Below, one piece after another: positions 13,411 through 26,136 of a DNA stretch of 64,000 bases. Location of the stretch: positions 67,959,587-68,023,586 of the forward strand of contig CM037780.1 in NCBI GenBank assembly GCA_021229015.1, given 5' to 3'. Origin of the DNA: Solen grandis (lineage: Eukaryota > Mollusca > Bivalvia > Adapedonta > Solenidae). Each line of letters opens with the position of its first letter. Position 1 is the first letter of the stretch. Made by a program: the position numbers and the translations under genes. The notes under the pieces are model-generated. The model did not search any database and was not told where the DNA came from. It saw only the letters and a list, made by a program, of their open reading frames with translations.

Positions 13411-14900
13411 ACAGCGATGATTGTGGTGAATAAACTCATGTTACTGCACATGATAATTGTGACGCCCTCCCACACCACCCAAATAGCGCCGCTGAATATG
13501 ATCCCTATAACCGAGTATGATCCCTATATGCGACTTTCTAGACGACACAAACGATGTATTGTTGTTTATTTATACAGAGTTGACAGTTCCAATGACAGTA
13601 TTTCAGTCATTTTAAGGCTGTATTGAACTTAGTCACGCCATAGACTTTTCCTCGTTCTTATTATTTTCTTTTTACATCAGCATCCAAATCAAACAATGTC
13701 ATATAACCTTGACACTGAGACAAAAATCTATAAACCTCTGTGCTTAGCGTACATTATACAAAAAAGATGCCCTTTGGTAGTTCGATGGTTCTTCCTTTTG
13801 GTTTTGGGTCATTGTGCAATCGTTATTCTCTTCCATTACCCATTAGTTGGATGCTGCTATGACTGAATTACTTTCGCAACGACGTTTAACGCCAGCACAA
13901 AACAGGTACAAGAACACACCAGGTTACACAACAAAGTTGATTAAATGTACTATTACACGGCTAGGGCAGACATTCTAACACATTTACTTTTGGACCAGGG
14001 CTGATCGTCAACGACATGGAGTGACAAGGATATTGCTTGGTAAATTACTCTATGTAATAACTATTACACTCTCTCAGCAATCAGGTATATGCAGACAACG
14101 AGTAGCAAAATATTTAATACACTCTGACAGTTTCATTATACAAAGAATTATTAGAAAAATGTTATATCTTAACTGCACTTCTTTTTGATTAGTTAATGCT
14201 ATAATAATTTATCAAGACAAAGATTTTCTTTAAAAGACTCTCACGGGGACAAGATGTATGATTCATATTACATATCTCCTGTCAAGTTTTCTCTCAAACA
14301 AAAAGTTTCAATGATTATGTGAAGAGATCCCAAGAACATATTCACTCGCAATAAAAATTAGCCATTTTCTTGTTAGAGAAAATATATAAATGTTATTATA
14401 TAGATGTGTAAATATTTCAACCCGATATATTTGATGTTTGGCCAATTTGTTGTGATGATCTTTAATATATTTGACTCTTAAAATAACATGCCGTCATGAA
14501 ATATGGTTACATGTGCAATACGTCTCCTTTTTTCAATGTTTAACATCATTATTTTGGATTTTCATGTATGAGCACACAACTGAAGGCAAATGCAACAGAT
14601 TGTGTGTAATGTTTTATTTTATCAGAATCATTTTGAAAATTCAAAAAAGGTCCCCAAATGTGTTTTTGTTAATCATACTGGAAAATGGAATGTCAGACAC
14701 ATTTGTCATTTTACCACCATTTCGATGATTTCGTCTATTTTTTAAAGTATTACTGGAAAATGGTGGATTGTACCTAAATGAAATAACATATTTAAAACAG
14801 TCATATGTTAGATAAGAGATTATAGTAAATTGAACCTTTTTATGCAAAACAATTTAATAGGCATATAGTGTCAATATCCATATAGCGTCAATATCCATAT
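13411..14900. other. AT-rich DNA, nothing recognised
   Basis: No gene or repeat family seen. The frames at 13396-13626, 14471-14728 (plus) and 14641-14847 (minus) have no motif, and two of them overlap each other on opposite strands. Confidence 0.55.
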
Positions 14901-15178
14901 TTTTGTTTGTTTTTCTATTGGTAATACGTTTCGCCAAAAATACAGATCAGTCATTTGGAGACTATGTCTACTTGAGACAGATATAGTGCTGTCACACTGC
15001 CGTATCACGCCGTAGACATATGGCATGATACCACGCCCAGTTACATTATCCAGACAATAGGTCAACCAGTCTTTGGACTATCCTTACATGCTGAACGCCA
15101 AGCAAGGGAGCTATAACAGAACCATTTTACGACTATGGCATGTCGCTGCCAGGGATCTCGAACCCGTTCATATTCTTA
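14901..15178 (-). mobile_element. SINE-1 copy (tRNA-derived SINE)
   Basis: On the minus strand the element shows a box B-like GGGTTCGAGATCC near 15170, a body with the well-kept core (GTCTACGGCGTGATAC, then the ACTATATCTGTCTCAAGTAG region), and a 3' end with ACGTATTACCAATAG running into AAACAAACAAA. The same body occurs at least ten times in the window. The minus frame at 14871-15065 lies in it. Confidence 0.8.
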
Positions 15179-17344
15179 GATTTGGTTCAAACATATTTAT
15201 TCAATCAAGTACATAGCAAGTTTTCAATTTGACAATGCAGTTTTGGGATGGGGTTGGAAGCCGAAACTTATCTAAACCTTCTCCCGTGATAAAATGTTAC
15301 AATGTATTATTTACACATAATTTTCGTTGAGCTCCAAAAGTAATACCAAGTACTGTTTAGACAGAATTAAAAAAATAAAATAAAAAGGAGTAGAGATAGA
15401 TAACAACAACAAAAAGTAATATTGAAGGAAACTCTGCTGAATATACAAATCTTAAAGTAGAAATAGGGTTACCTGGTAAGAGGGGTGGGTTAAGCTTTAA
15501 CTAAATCGCTTAATTCTCAGTGTATTCTGAACATCACAGAATATACGTATGTTTTGATCATCAGTAAGGAGTTCACTGCCGATTCTTAGATTTCTTTGTT
15601 CAACTACTTAATAAGCAAGTTTTCATTATTAAAGTGATATGTAATATGATCAGTTTGTAAAAGACCATGACAAGTAAACAAATGGATCTACGCCCAGGTA
15701 AGTGAACCTCTTAAAAACAAGTATAATCAATGCCAGAAACATGTATACAAGTAAGACCAGTTCCTAATTATCGCTTTAAAAGATTAATATGAAAATAAAT
15801 GTGTATGCTTGTACAAAACCAGTAAATATATAGATAACAGTAATGCAGCAAGTTAGAGATATTATTATCAACAATAAAGCATATTGATTTATACTTGCCT
15901 ACGCTTTTTGTTCATGCATTATTTAGCTAGCATGTATTAAACTAAATAAAAATCTACTAGAGCCACAAGGTCATAGCAAAGAAGAATCAACAAAACAATT
16001 ACAGGAAATTACTCATCCGGATCCTGATTGAATTAATGCTTACCATGATCTTCCTGACGATTGCTTCAATGATATTAAGCGAGAGAATAGCCTCCTGTCC
16101 ATGATTACAGACATGGCTTCCCCAAAGGGCGTCTAAGATTTCTTTTTACATTCCTTACAACTATTGGTCTGCTGTTTTTGAAGACCGTAGTCCTAGAAGA
16201 CGAAATGTCACTCAACTCTATATCAGACAAGTGATTTACAATCAATTAAGAGTGGCTCCCTTTTCTCAGATGTGTTTTAATCTATTCAAACTCTAGATTA
16301 ATATCTATTGAATTTTAGCATTGAGAAAGTATTCAAATGCAAAAAGAAATGGTTATAATTTAAAATAAATAACTGTAAGTAAGTGATTAGTTAAGCAATA
16401 AAGCCAGCTTTACGAAGAACAATGCATTAATATAAACTTATTTTATAACTGTCAATTATGGGAATTCTCCTTTGTTCTGACATTGCCGTATTTTTATTTC
16501 CTAATGATTTTGTTAAAATCTCGTAAAAGATCTCTTAAAAAGGGAGCCGAAGAATTATTGCAGGAAAATGAAGTTTTTATATGTGACTAGACAAAGGAAG
16601 ATCAGTATTTAGGTATTTAGGTGTCATAGATAGAAAAATAATCTCGCAAGGGGTTTGTGCCTGTCTTCAAAGCATACAGTGGCTGTGTCATTTCCAGTTC
16701 AATTTCCTGTCGACTTGCGTATGATGAGAAAACGTTACGAATCTACTGATGTTGTATAGTTATATGATTTTTATGACATATTATCAAAATAAATAATGGA
16801 ATAAACGGACCACCTTGTTTGAGGAGTGGCGATCATAACTAATGAAATTTCGTCAAAGTACGCTTAATCATTTCTTTTAATTGATTTCAATAGTTCTTGG
16901 CAACTCCCGTTTAATATTGTACTTTTTGTCATGTTTACGCATTACAACACAATAAAATCATACCAAAAGTTATTACGTTTTTTTTGTTTGTTTTTTTTTT
17001 TGTTTTTTTTTTTTGCGTGTGTCTAGGTTTTATTTTTATTTATAAAGCGGTGTAAGTTATGAATGTGAACACGATGTGTTTCTCGTGATATATGTGATCC
17101 TTGTTGTTTCTTTTTAAGCATTTGTCTAGCTATCTACACGAAGAGTCATACTTTCTGCGAGGAATCGTCCTAACCTCTGTTCATCGATCCAGAAAGAATG
17201 CATTGCTGCTAAAGACTTTTTTGCCAGACGAATTTTGGCGCCAAAGAAAAAAGAATACAGATCCAAGTTAGATCTGCATAGGTTCAGAGATAATGAGAAT
17301 AATCGTGTCATTTCATATACACAATCATTACAGAACACTGTCGG
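15179..17344. other. AT-rich DNA, one weak exon candidate and a T-rich tract
   Basis: A T-rich tract is at 16978-17014 and the weak exon candidate at 16044-16132 is listed separately. The 108-codon minus frame at 17126-17452 is half SINE sequence and half unrecognised. Nothing else found. Confidence 0.5.
16044..16132 (-). other. weak candidate internal exon, product unknown
   Basis: On the minus strand an AG acceptor (GAAATCTTAG) is followed by two bases and 29 open codons and then by ATG/GTAAGC, a consensus donor. The exon would be phase 1 in, phase 0 out, 89 bases. The reading begins ALWGSHVCNHGQEAILSLNI and ends with a basic hydrophobic stretch. The acceptor has only a weak pyrimidine tract. 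The opposite strand is also open over most of the same bases, so coding bias cannot decide. No domain recognised. Confidence 0.2.
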
Positions 17345-17572
17345 AAAAAAATGATACTGGTATGGTAGCTCCATTGCTTGGCGCTCAGCATGTAAGGGAA
17401 GTTCCAGGGTTGGTTGGTCAAGATTGTATGATTGGGTATGGTATACTGTCACGTGCGTACGGCGTGATACTGGAAATATGGCTGCACCATTTCTGTCTCA
17501 ATAAGAGATAGTCTACAAATGAGTGAAATACTGACGGCCGGTCGTTTAACCCAATATACAAACAGAAAACTG
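17345..17572 (+). mobile_element. SINE-1 copy
   Basis: Plus-strand orientation. Reads from GATACTGGTATGGTAGCTCC through GCGCTCAGCATGTAAGGGA and the core GTACGGCGTGATACTGGAA to a 3' end GAAATACTGACGGCCGGTCG followed by TTTAACCCAATATACAAACAG. The tRNA-like head is missing or beyond recognition. The frames at 17293-17511 and 17519-17764 start inside this element and are not genes. Confidence 0.75.
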
Positions 17573-18812
17573 AATGTATCAGAGTTAATGAAGTTACACC
17601 ACTACTGTCCAGCAGACATTCGGCTTAAAAAGAATCATAAACAAACGAGAGCAGTAACAATCAAATCTAAGTCGAAACACGATATACATTGCGTGACTTT
17701 AGGCTGTGAAGCCTTTTACACAGTTGATCGTAATGAAAGGACTGGAATAAGCCTAAAACATTGAGTAAGCATAAGCTCTAAATTAGAGTTACAACTGATC
17801 GATGTTTTTGTCAGTCAGATTGAAGACCATTTATTCCTTGAAGGAAAGTCCCGACGGCATAAGTAAAAAACTTTGATGAAGACGTTCTTTTTGGGGTGTT
17901 ACTGAGGCATAAATAAATAAGGGAGTAGGTAATTGATTTGCTAAAAATAAGATAATGTATTATATACGGTTAACTAGTAGGTTCACATGAATGAATTTTA
18001 AATTATTAAATTGCAATGGTGTTAAGGTAAAATTGAGTTGTTTAAGTTAGTCACATCACGTTGTATGTGACGTCATTTCAAACTTTCGTTTGCCTTGATT
18101 TTCACATTTTCTAACCTTCAAAGTTCGTGAAATGTTGTTTAGCGCATCACTAATAAAATAACTGTTTTCCCGAAGTGCTGCTTGCGACAGCTGAACATGA
18201 CGTCTTATATATACACTTATACATTACATATTAAAGCATCCGCTAATATTAATGCATATATGTAACTTACCATTAAAGCTAATGCAATCAACCAACATAT
18301 ATAATATCAAAGATATTTATCACGGCATACTGTTTTTGCGGCTTCGTAAAATAAAATTTCTTAATACGTTCGTGACTTAACTATATCGATTTATACTGTA
18401 CCTCTGTACATTCTTCATATACTATTTATCAGATTACTAAGATAGTAAACTAAGCATATAAATAAATGTTATATTTAACATAAACTGTTATTAGTCCCCA
18501 TGTTTCCACATTGTCTACACTTTTGCTTACTTAGCAATTTATAGAGACGGAAAGTGAATTATCTGATAAGATGAGATCGTGCTTGTTAAGCAGTATCGAA
18601 ACTGCATAGAACACGACAAAAACATATTATTAGGTAAATATGCAAAGGAAACATGCAAAGCAGTTTTAGTGACATGAATAATTAAGTAGATGCGATATAC
18701 GCCGCAAGGACTGCAAAAACATAAGATTTAAGACGTCATTTTATAGTAGAGCAGGTTTAGGTATATATGCGTATCATACGCATATCTTTCATTCGCAAAA
18801 TGTATACACCAC
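17573..18812. other. AT-rich DNA, nothing recognised
   Basis: No gene, RNA or repeat family seen. Confidence 0.55.
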
Positions 18813-18990
18813 ACCGGTCCCTGTGGCACATGCCCCGTAACCAAGATGCTATGGGTTCAACGCCCAGCCGCGACAAACCAAAGTCGTAAAAATGGTACTG
18901 GTATATTAGTTTCAGGTTAATTTAGTGGCTGGATGTGTTATCATGTAATTATATCATAACATGGATAGCCATATATCTGTCCAATAAAGG
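18813..18990 (+). mobile_element. SINE-1 copy with head
   Basis: Starts GGTCCCTGTGGCACATGCCC, has a box B-like GGTTCAACGCC, then the conserved link AAAGTCGTAAAAATGGTACT and a diverged body ending near ATCTGTCCAATAAAG. The 3' end is truncated or decayed. Confidence 0.6.
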
Positions 18991-20196
18991 GAAAATAAAC
19001 TAAATGATTGATAAACTATCGGTCGGACAATGAATCTAACTCTTGCAAACGAACAGACCAAAATGTTTAACATAAATTACATGCTGCCCCTAGATCATTA
19101 CATGGACTGTCATTTCAAAGGAGAAAAAAAAATCCTTATAAAGGAGAAAAATGAATTTCAAATGTTTCCATGGTCTTTACTGTCGTCTTTTTCAACTTCG
19201 GATTGGTCACATGACTGCCAGTCCAATACCGACTACTGCATCAAATCCCACTGTTGCTTGTGTCGACGTATATGGTTGTGCTATATTAATCATTTGCAAT
19301 ACAGCTCTCGATTAACCAAGAGCCGCGGGTAGACAAGTTCCCATGGACTGACTTCCTTCAGTTATCGCCCCATAATTCGTTCCGCTGTCTACACAAGATA
19401 ACAGCTTCAGATATTTTGTTGTAGATAGAATTGTTCAAAAACGAACCATCACTTTCATCGTCCGAAGATTATTTTTGAAGTTTGACGCAAATGCAATAGG
19501 GAAACCGATGGATAGCCATGGGATAGTAACCACATTCTCATAAGGAGAGTGAGAATTTGGCGGTATTGGATTCCAACATGCACGGCGGGCATTTTGGATG
19601 AATAATTTAAAGAAGGTTGTCTAGAGGTTGGTTTGGATTGTTTTACGATTATCTTCACCAGTCTGCATCCTCCCACCCTGGGTTCAGAGTCTTCCGAAAT
19701 TCTGAATTATTTATATTCTTCTGTTGATGATGCCGGGGGTTGCATTCAAGCGACCACTTTACTTTTTAATTAATTTTCTTTGCCCATGCTGACGTTACCG
19801 AGCTTTTTTTGTTCTAAATTCCCACGCTGACCGTACAGAATTCAATGACACTAATCAAGTTATACGGCAAATAGAATAAAAAATGAAATAAACTTGCATT
19901 AGCATCAAATGAACTTTGTACATAGTGCCCGTTGATGCCACAGAGATGATAAACAAATTGTAGTTTATGACAGTCGGGATTCTACAAGTTGTCTCTATGG
20001 CAGGCGACAATACAGGAGGCAGTCGATTTCAAAGACGGCTACATTTGTACGTCTTTCATATATATGAAAGGGGCTATCAGAGCAGAGCACTGCAAAAGAT
20101 ACGTGACTCTCTTTCTCGGGCCCAGCATGCCGCACTGAATAAAGAACAGCATACTGTCTTTCCAGATATTTACTGAGTAAATTAAATCCAAATAAG

Positions 20197-20197
<1 letters not shown>
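18991..20197. other. region without confirmed gene
   Basis: Open frames occur on both strands (19030-19332 plus, 100 codons; 19455-19676 minus, 73 codons; 19967-20176 plus, 69 codons). None has a recognisable domain, signal peptide or splice context. The stretch 19200-19750 is less AT-rich than average, which lengthens frames on both strands. Confidence 0.45.

Positions 20198-20233
<36 letters not shown>
20198..20233. repeat. (GT)n microsatellite
   Basis: About eighteen GT repeats. It creates a minus-strand HTHTHT reading that should not be annotated. Directly after it GTGATTACC is repeated inverted as GGTAATCAC, a short stem. Confidence 0.95.
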
Positions 20234-20234
<1 letters not shown>

Positions 20235-21496
20235 TTACCAGGAATATCCATATTTTTTATGATTATGCCAGGTAATCACAATATTCTTACAAAAATGGTA
20301 CTTGATTTAAACAAGGTCGATCATTTATCACTTCCCAGAGCAACAATTGAGTAGTTAATACCATTTGTTTTGTATATCTGTAATCACTTGAAATGCCTTT
20401 GTCTCGTGGAGCTGATCATATTCAAATAAACATATACTTACATACATTTGCAATTTATTAATATACTAAAATGACAATAGAGTATATATAAAATTTATAT
20501 TAAAAAGGAGCTTAAAGTCGTATAACAGCATATGAAGTCAAGACTATTTAAGTGGTAAAAACGGAGGTCTATTTCCATGCTAGATTGGTTAAACAGAGGA
20601 AGTTAGTGCAGACTGACATGATGCAAGTATCATACATAGACATTAGCTGAAGGGCAGGCTGAACACAACACTTAGCCGTTCTCCATTGATCTTCCAAATT
20701 TGCATACAAGTGAAGAGTTTTGTTACCAAGGTCTAGTATTTATGTTCGTTTTATGATAAGATAAATTTGTATTGGGACGTCTGCTAGCTGATGCCATCTT
20801 TTGATGTCACTTTACTGTCTGGTAACGGTTTAAAAACGCCAAATTGTATTTGATTACATATTGACAATGGCTGTTTTTATCCCTAGAATAAATTCCAAGG
20901 CATACTGCTTTGGTGAACACAAAGTCGTATATTGTCGGTGCAGCTAACCACATAATTCAATATTAATCTTTAAAGGAATAGCTTTGCTCAAAACCATAGA
21001 CTTGGCAAGATATCAAACCTGAATGAATAAACACTTACAGAAACAGTTTGTTTCGATTAATTTTGAAACATTAATGTTAGTAAACTTTATTGGATAACAT
21101 ACATTCTATTAAGCGTTTAAAATGCGGGACTAGCTTGCTTTTATGACATTATACCAGGTTGGTCGTCTTTTATTTAGGTTTTCTGATAATTCCGTAATTA
21201 CTGTGACGTTTTTTAGTGTTTACCTACAAGTCGGTACGGCAGCTCTCTTACATGCGCGAAGTTTTGAAACTGAAAGATTCGTAGCAATTCGAAGATATTC
21301 GTAGAATGTATTCTTATTATAAGGTATTTGCAGTGACGTAACTATTATTAGGCCCTGTAAGCCCGGGCCTACATGTTTGCCAAGAAAATGACATATTCAA
21401 AAGTCCCAAAAATCTAATAAAAACTGAAAGGGGATAAATTGGACCGCGCATATTCCTTTATTTTAGTCTCCCCTTGTTTCCGGCTTCAAAATGCTG
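20234..21496. other. AT-rich DNA, nothing recognised
   Basis: No gene or repeat family seen. Confidence 0.5.
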
Positions 21497-21573
21497 CAGT
21501 TTGGTAATATCAAAACTGATCACTAAAGACAGGTTGGTCGCTTAGTACAGGAGGCAACTAATACAGGTTAAAC
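21497..21573 (+). mobile_element. MITE-2 fragment (right end)
   Basis: Matches the right half of the element at 25767-25895: GTTTGGTAATAT, then CAGGTTGGTCGCTTAGTACA and a terminal ATACAGGTT. The left half is absent. Classification beyond a short terminal-inverted-repeat element is not possible from this copy. Confidence 0.55.
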
Positions 21574-23894
21574 TTGGAGTCATCAAGATATTGAATTATC
21601 AGTAAGCTTCACAGACACTTAATTATTAAAATCTATACAACCAAAATTTATTCCAGCCGGTCATCGAGATAACATCATCCTGCTTATAAAACTCACTTCT
21701 GGAATACGCTACACGTTCGATTCCTTCTGAATATGTCGAGGAAATCTCGGGATAGCGCATTTGATAATGGCGATCTGTCAAATGGAGATAGTTTAATGCT
21801 TAGGTGGTTAACACATCAGTTAGCTAGGGGTCTAACTCTGTTCGTTTGTGCTCATAATGTGGACGAAGAATTCATAAATGCGTTAATTGATCTAAAGGTT
21901 AAACGACCCCTTTACAGCTAAATAAATCAAATGATGGTCATTCATCTTTTCTCCATCTTTCTTATCCACAGTCATCATTCTCACACGAAGCAAGAGATGA
22001 ACTTTTTGTCACTGTGCCATTGCTGTTTAAACAAAGACGGTTCCGTCAACATAGTCAGGTTCAAATGATTGTTTAAATGCACGTACGAGTATGAAGCTAC
22101 GCGTCTTATAGGTGCAAGTGCGGGTGTTTCAATATATACATTTTATTGCAAATAAAAACACTTTTTAAGTCACTTTAGATAATGTAATAGAAACGCCAAT
22201 TTTGAAAGAAATATGCACGTGCTGTATATATATATATTGATAAAATTCATATCAGTAATCTATACTGCTATTTGTTAACAGTTTGCATTCGTCAACAGAT
22301 ACAGTAGATGATAAGTTTTACATTTTATAGGATAACAATAACAGTAAACAATATAACCATGACAAAGACCACCCAAGTCAACTTAACGTAATCTCACCAG
22401 GTCTACTGTAACGTAATATTTGAAATGAGAGACTGACATCAAACTCATGTCAGCAGGATCAGAAAGTGCAGACGCCTTTACAATTATACGTGTGACCGAC
22501 ATGCCACAGGGCCAGCGCAAGATCTACCATCTGGCATGCATGCTATGATATAAATATACATCACGATGAAAGTGGTAAACATCAAAGTGTAAGCATTGTA
22601 AACAGTGCAATTCTTGTTTCTGTTGCGCCCCTAAATATTTACTGGCGATCAAGCCTTGCCTTTTTCAGGAAATGATATGTCCATTGAAGTTCCCTGTGCA
22701 ATTAGGAAGGACCAAAGGTCAAATGAGAAATCCAACATATGTTAAAATGAACTAACTCAAAAGGAAGGTGTGTGTAAATAGACAATAATAAATCTCGGAA
22801 ACAGGACATTACATACACTAAAGAAATACCAATAGTTACCAAAGTACCAAACCGGTGTCATTCATAACCAGTGCTACAAATACTATTATATTTCCTATAG
22901 ATGATTTTACAAATATACCGTATAAAATCTATAAATAAGTAATTTAAAGTTATTAAAGTTAAGATAAATAAATATCAAATAAATAAACAGACAATCAAAT
23001 AAATAGAACAAAAAAAAAATAAAAAAAAAAAAAACAAAAACAACAACAACAACAAAAATATTTCGAAAGACAGCAAGAAAGTGGCACCATCGAGGTAGCA
23101 AATACCTGTTTTTCTTTCATTTGTAAGCTGACGGTGACAAGCATTGATTGGGGTATCTAACAAATCATCAAACTTTTTACTTCGGCTTTGCATTTTTTAT
23201 CTCAAGATAGAAATCTCATGCTGTGATCGCGTAATTATTCATCAGCGTTGGTATTGACACTTAACTACAGTCTTGAAAAAAGTTAAACACATAAAGCTTC
23301 AGATTTTTTTGTTAACCCCATTACTCTACCGACACACTAGGAACTCGTTAAACCAAGTGACAGACGTGAGAAACAGAATGTTGTGCTACATTCCACTATC
23401 ATTTATAACTTAAGGGATTTAACGGTATACAAAACGTTTTTATTTCTCTGAATTTTGTCAGGTTTTTTTTTTTTGCTTTATATGTAAACTATGATAATTC
23501 CCTGCAATATGTTAAAACAAAAATTAGACAAAAGTGCCTTTGCTATAATGGACGGGCATACGAGTAAGTAAACCAATATTTAAAGTTGTTAATATTGATG
23601 TTGCATGGGGTTCACCGTCAATATTTCATATATATATAACTACAGGTAGAGGAAGACCCTGAGAAGAACCATCCCCTACCGCAATCCGCACATATATGTA
23701 AATGGATGAAAGAGTGAATTAATTGTTGACTGTATTGGGGATTTTTCAACGTATCCAGATGCAGGACAAGCATTTAGCAGCTAACAGCTAACAATTAAAT
23801 CGGGGTCGAGGCTTAAGCCTATATCACCGGCGTCTATAAATGTATTCTATGATTGGTATAGACGACAATGGTTTGTTTACCATCATTTTTGACA
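21574..23894. other. mostly AT-rich DNA; A-rich tract at 23009-23059
   Basis: No confirmed gene. 22430-22550 is a GC-richer pocket with a 33-codon frame (22447-22548) described among the findings. 23009-23059 is A-rich ending in CAA repeats; the minus frames over it (22907-23101, 22975-23193) are F/L-rich artefacts. The plus frame at 21733-21921 is not recognised. Confidence 0.5.
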
Positions 23895-24103
23895 CTTGTG
23901 TGCGAAATCATGTGGTAAACAAGTGACATGGTACTGCACACAGTCACAATATCGAGTCCCGGAATGTCCCTTATACATATATGCTGAACGCCAAGCACAT
24001 TCAGAACAAGGGATAAATACTATTGTCATTTTGATGGTTTTGGTATGTCGAACACACGACTTCCTGGTTAAAGAGCAGACGCTTTATCTACCCGGAATCG
24101 GAT
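23895..24103 (-). mobile_element. SINE-1 copy with tRNA-like head
   Basis: On the minus strand the head contains box A-like GCGTCTGCTCTTTAACC and box B-like GTGTTCGACATACC, followed by a body with CTTGGCGTTCAGCATATA. The 3' part towards 23895 is strongly diverged. The plus frame at 23896-24138 is antisense to it. Confidence 0.65.
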
Positions 24104-25766
24104 TACAGATATTTATTGGTATTTCTACAATCACATAATACTGTCTTGCTTTATACATACTTAAATGAAATACAACTGGAACCGCTGAGCTTGTCATGCT
24201 CCTGTTCAGTAAAAGTGTAAAGACTTGTGAACTAAAATGAACTTAGTTTGTGTCTTTCATTTAAATCTCACGTTTTCATTTTTAATAAGAACATCAAGAC
24301 GCTTGAGTAATGGCTAAAGATGCGAAGATTGACGCTATAGTGACAAAAGGAAGTAACAAACAAATCTGTTTCTCTATTCGTGAGCTCAGAAGGAAACTCC
24401 TACCAATACAAAGGGCTGGATATATTAAATCTTTAAACAGCTATTATAAACGGAAACCTCAAAGACAGCTGTAATGTTCATGTTGCGTGCAATATTGGGT
24501 TGTGAAAGTAAACGAGACATTTTAAAAGCTGTGTATGGCTTTCATTTTGCAAAGGGGATATATTTATATTGATAAAGCAACATCACAGACCTCGATGCTC
24601 CATTAGGAGCTGTAAATCCCGTCCTATTTCTTTGTTGAGCAGTAGGGTTCAAAGGACGTGTTTACGAGACAACTTAAGAAATTAAACTTTAAACTTAAGT
24701 CAAAAATGAGTTATTGTTTATTTTTCTAGATTTGATAATTTCCTTTTTATGCAGTTTAAACGATATTCTACAGAAAAATTCGACTTTTAAGTAGATGATA
24801 AAAAAGAATCAATTTCTTTTGTACTACATTATATTAATAGTTTAATTTCATTATAAATTATAGCTTGAAGATAATGTGAATGATAATCAGCTGCTAGTTG
24901 GAATATAATCACCGTTTTTGTTCTTTTTTTAAATGCAAATCCATTACGGTATGTTTCTTTTAGAATTCTATTTAAAAACATGGTGACTATTTTTTGTTCT
25001 ACAGTTCTGTAACTTCTCAGAAAATATGTTGTTAAGGACGATTCCAAGCACATTCATATTTCAAAACAGCATTATCATTTCCAGCATCTCCGAATTCAAT
25101 ATTTTAAAATTGAAAACAGTTGTACAGCTTTATCAGCACCACGATGGACCAGAACGGTAAAATGACATTATCAAAGCCCGTATTCCTCTACAGACTGCTG
25201 TTCGTAGCCAAAACCAAATAAATTAATCCTCCAGGGACCTTCACAAAATTTAATATAGTCAAAATATTCACAGCAGTGACGCTGTCGGATCAAGTATTAA
25301 ACCATACTAGTTTCTATTTCTTGAAACCCTGTCCAACTATTTTTTCTTCAATATTGGTTTAAATGAACATTTATACTCCTTTTATGAAAGAATGCATGGG
25401 CGTTTTGTATAAAGAACGCAATTGTCACACCTTTTTATTTAATTCACTTAAATGTTGGTGAAAATTAATGACACTTAATCTGAAACAAGCCAAAATAGCA
25501 TGGCATAATGGAATCTGAAATGATAAAATATAAACATTATACCTTCAAATAATGTATATTCAAGAAATAAACGACGTATCTCATGTACATGTTTGGATAG
25601 TTATAAGGAACGATGTTCATTTCTTATGATTATTAAACTAATCTAAATATAAATTATTATATTGTTATTATGATTGCTATTTTATTGAAGATTTAGTTTC
25701 GAATGGTTGGTGTTAACGAGGCGTTACACAAGTATAAAAGAAAGCATACCATTTGTATGTTGAGTC
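24104..25766. other. AT-rich DNA, nothing recognised
   Basis: No gene or repeat family seen. The minus frame at 24829-25053 (74 codons, lysine- and isoleucine-rich) has no motif. Confidence 0.5.
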
Positions 25767-25895
25767 ACACCTGTCTTAAGCGGTCAGCCAAGGAACAACA
25801 GGTGGCGCTAAATAAAGTTAACTATATAACATTATGCTATAGTTTGGTAATATTAAATTTGACTGCTTAGTGCAGGTTGGCCGCTTAATACAGGT
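25767..25895 (+). mobile_element. MITE-2 copy
   Basis: Terminal inverted repeats CACCTGTCTTAAGCGG and (inverted) AAACCTGTATTAAGCGG bracket about 95 bases that match, in order, the element at 50008-50173 read on the opposite strand, including CTATAGTTTGGTAATATT. It touches the TTAA of the piggyBac-like MITE that follows. Confidence 0.75.
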
Positions 25896-25899
25896 TTAA

Positions 25900-26132
25900 C
25901 CCTTTCCCTCATAGAGGATACCATGAAAAGACCTATGCGAACAGCATAAAACCAGCTCAGCCTGCGAGTAACTCGCAGGCTGATCAGGTTTTATGCTGTT
26001 CGCTGCTCCTAAGTGGTCTGGTAATGAGGATTTTACAATTAAATTTGGTAAAGTTTAACTGTGGTTTTCTGCAGATCAGGCTTTATGTGGTACCTACTGA
26101 GTGTGTCAAAATGAGTCTATATGAGGGAAAGG
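25900..26132 (+). mobile_element. piggyBac-like MITE, copy 2, TTAA on both sides
   Basis: A 233-base element flanked by TTAA at 25896-25899 and 26133-26136. Terminal inverted repeats CCCTTTCCCTCATA and TATGAGGGAAAGG. The core 25937-26003 folds on itself (GCGAACAGCATAAAACC pairing with GGTTTTATGCTGTTCGC and an inner CAGCCTGCGAG/CTCGCAGGCTG stem). The intact TTAA pair and strong match to the 2.8 kb copy support a real insertion. Its right end is the source of the tandem array that follows. Confidence 0.85.
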
Positions 26133-26136
26133 TTAA

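Noticed and set aside
20039..20251. Minus-strand frame starting MDIPGNHTHTHT
   Set aside because: The HT run is the (GT)n microsatellite; no other feature.
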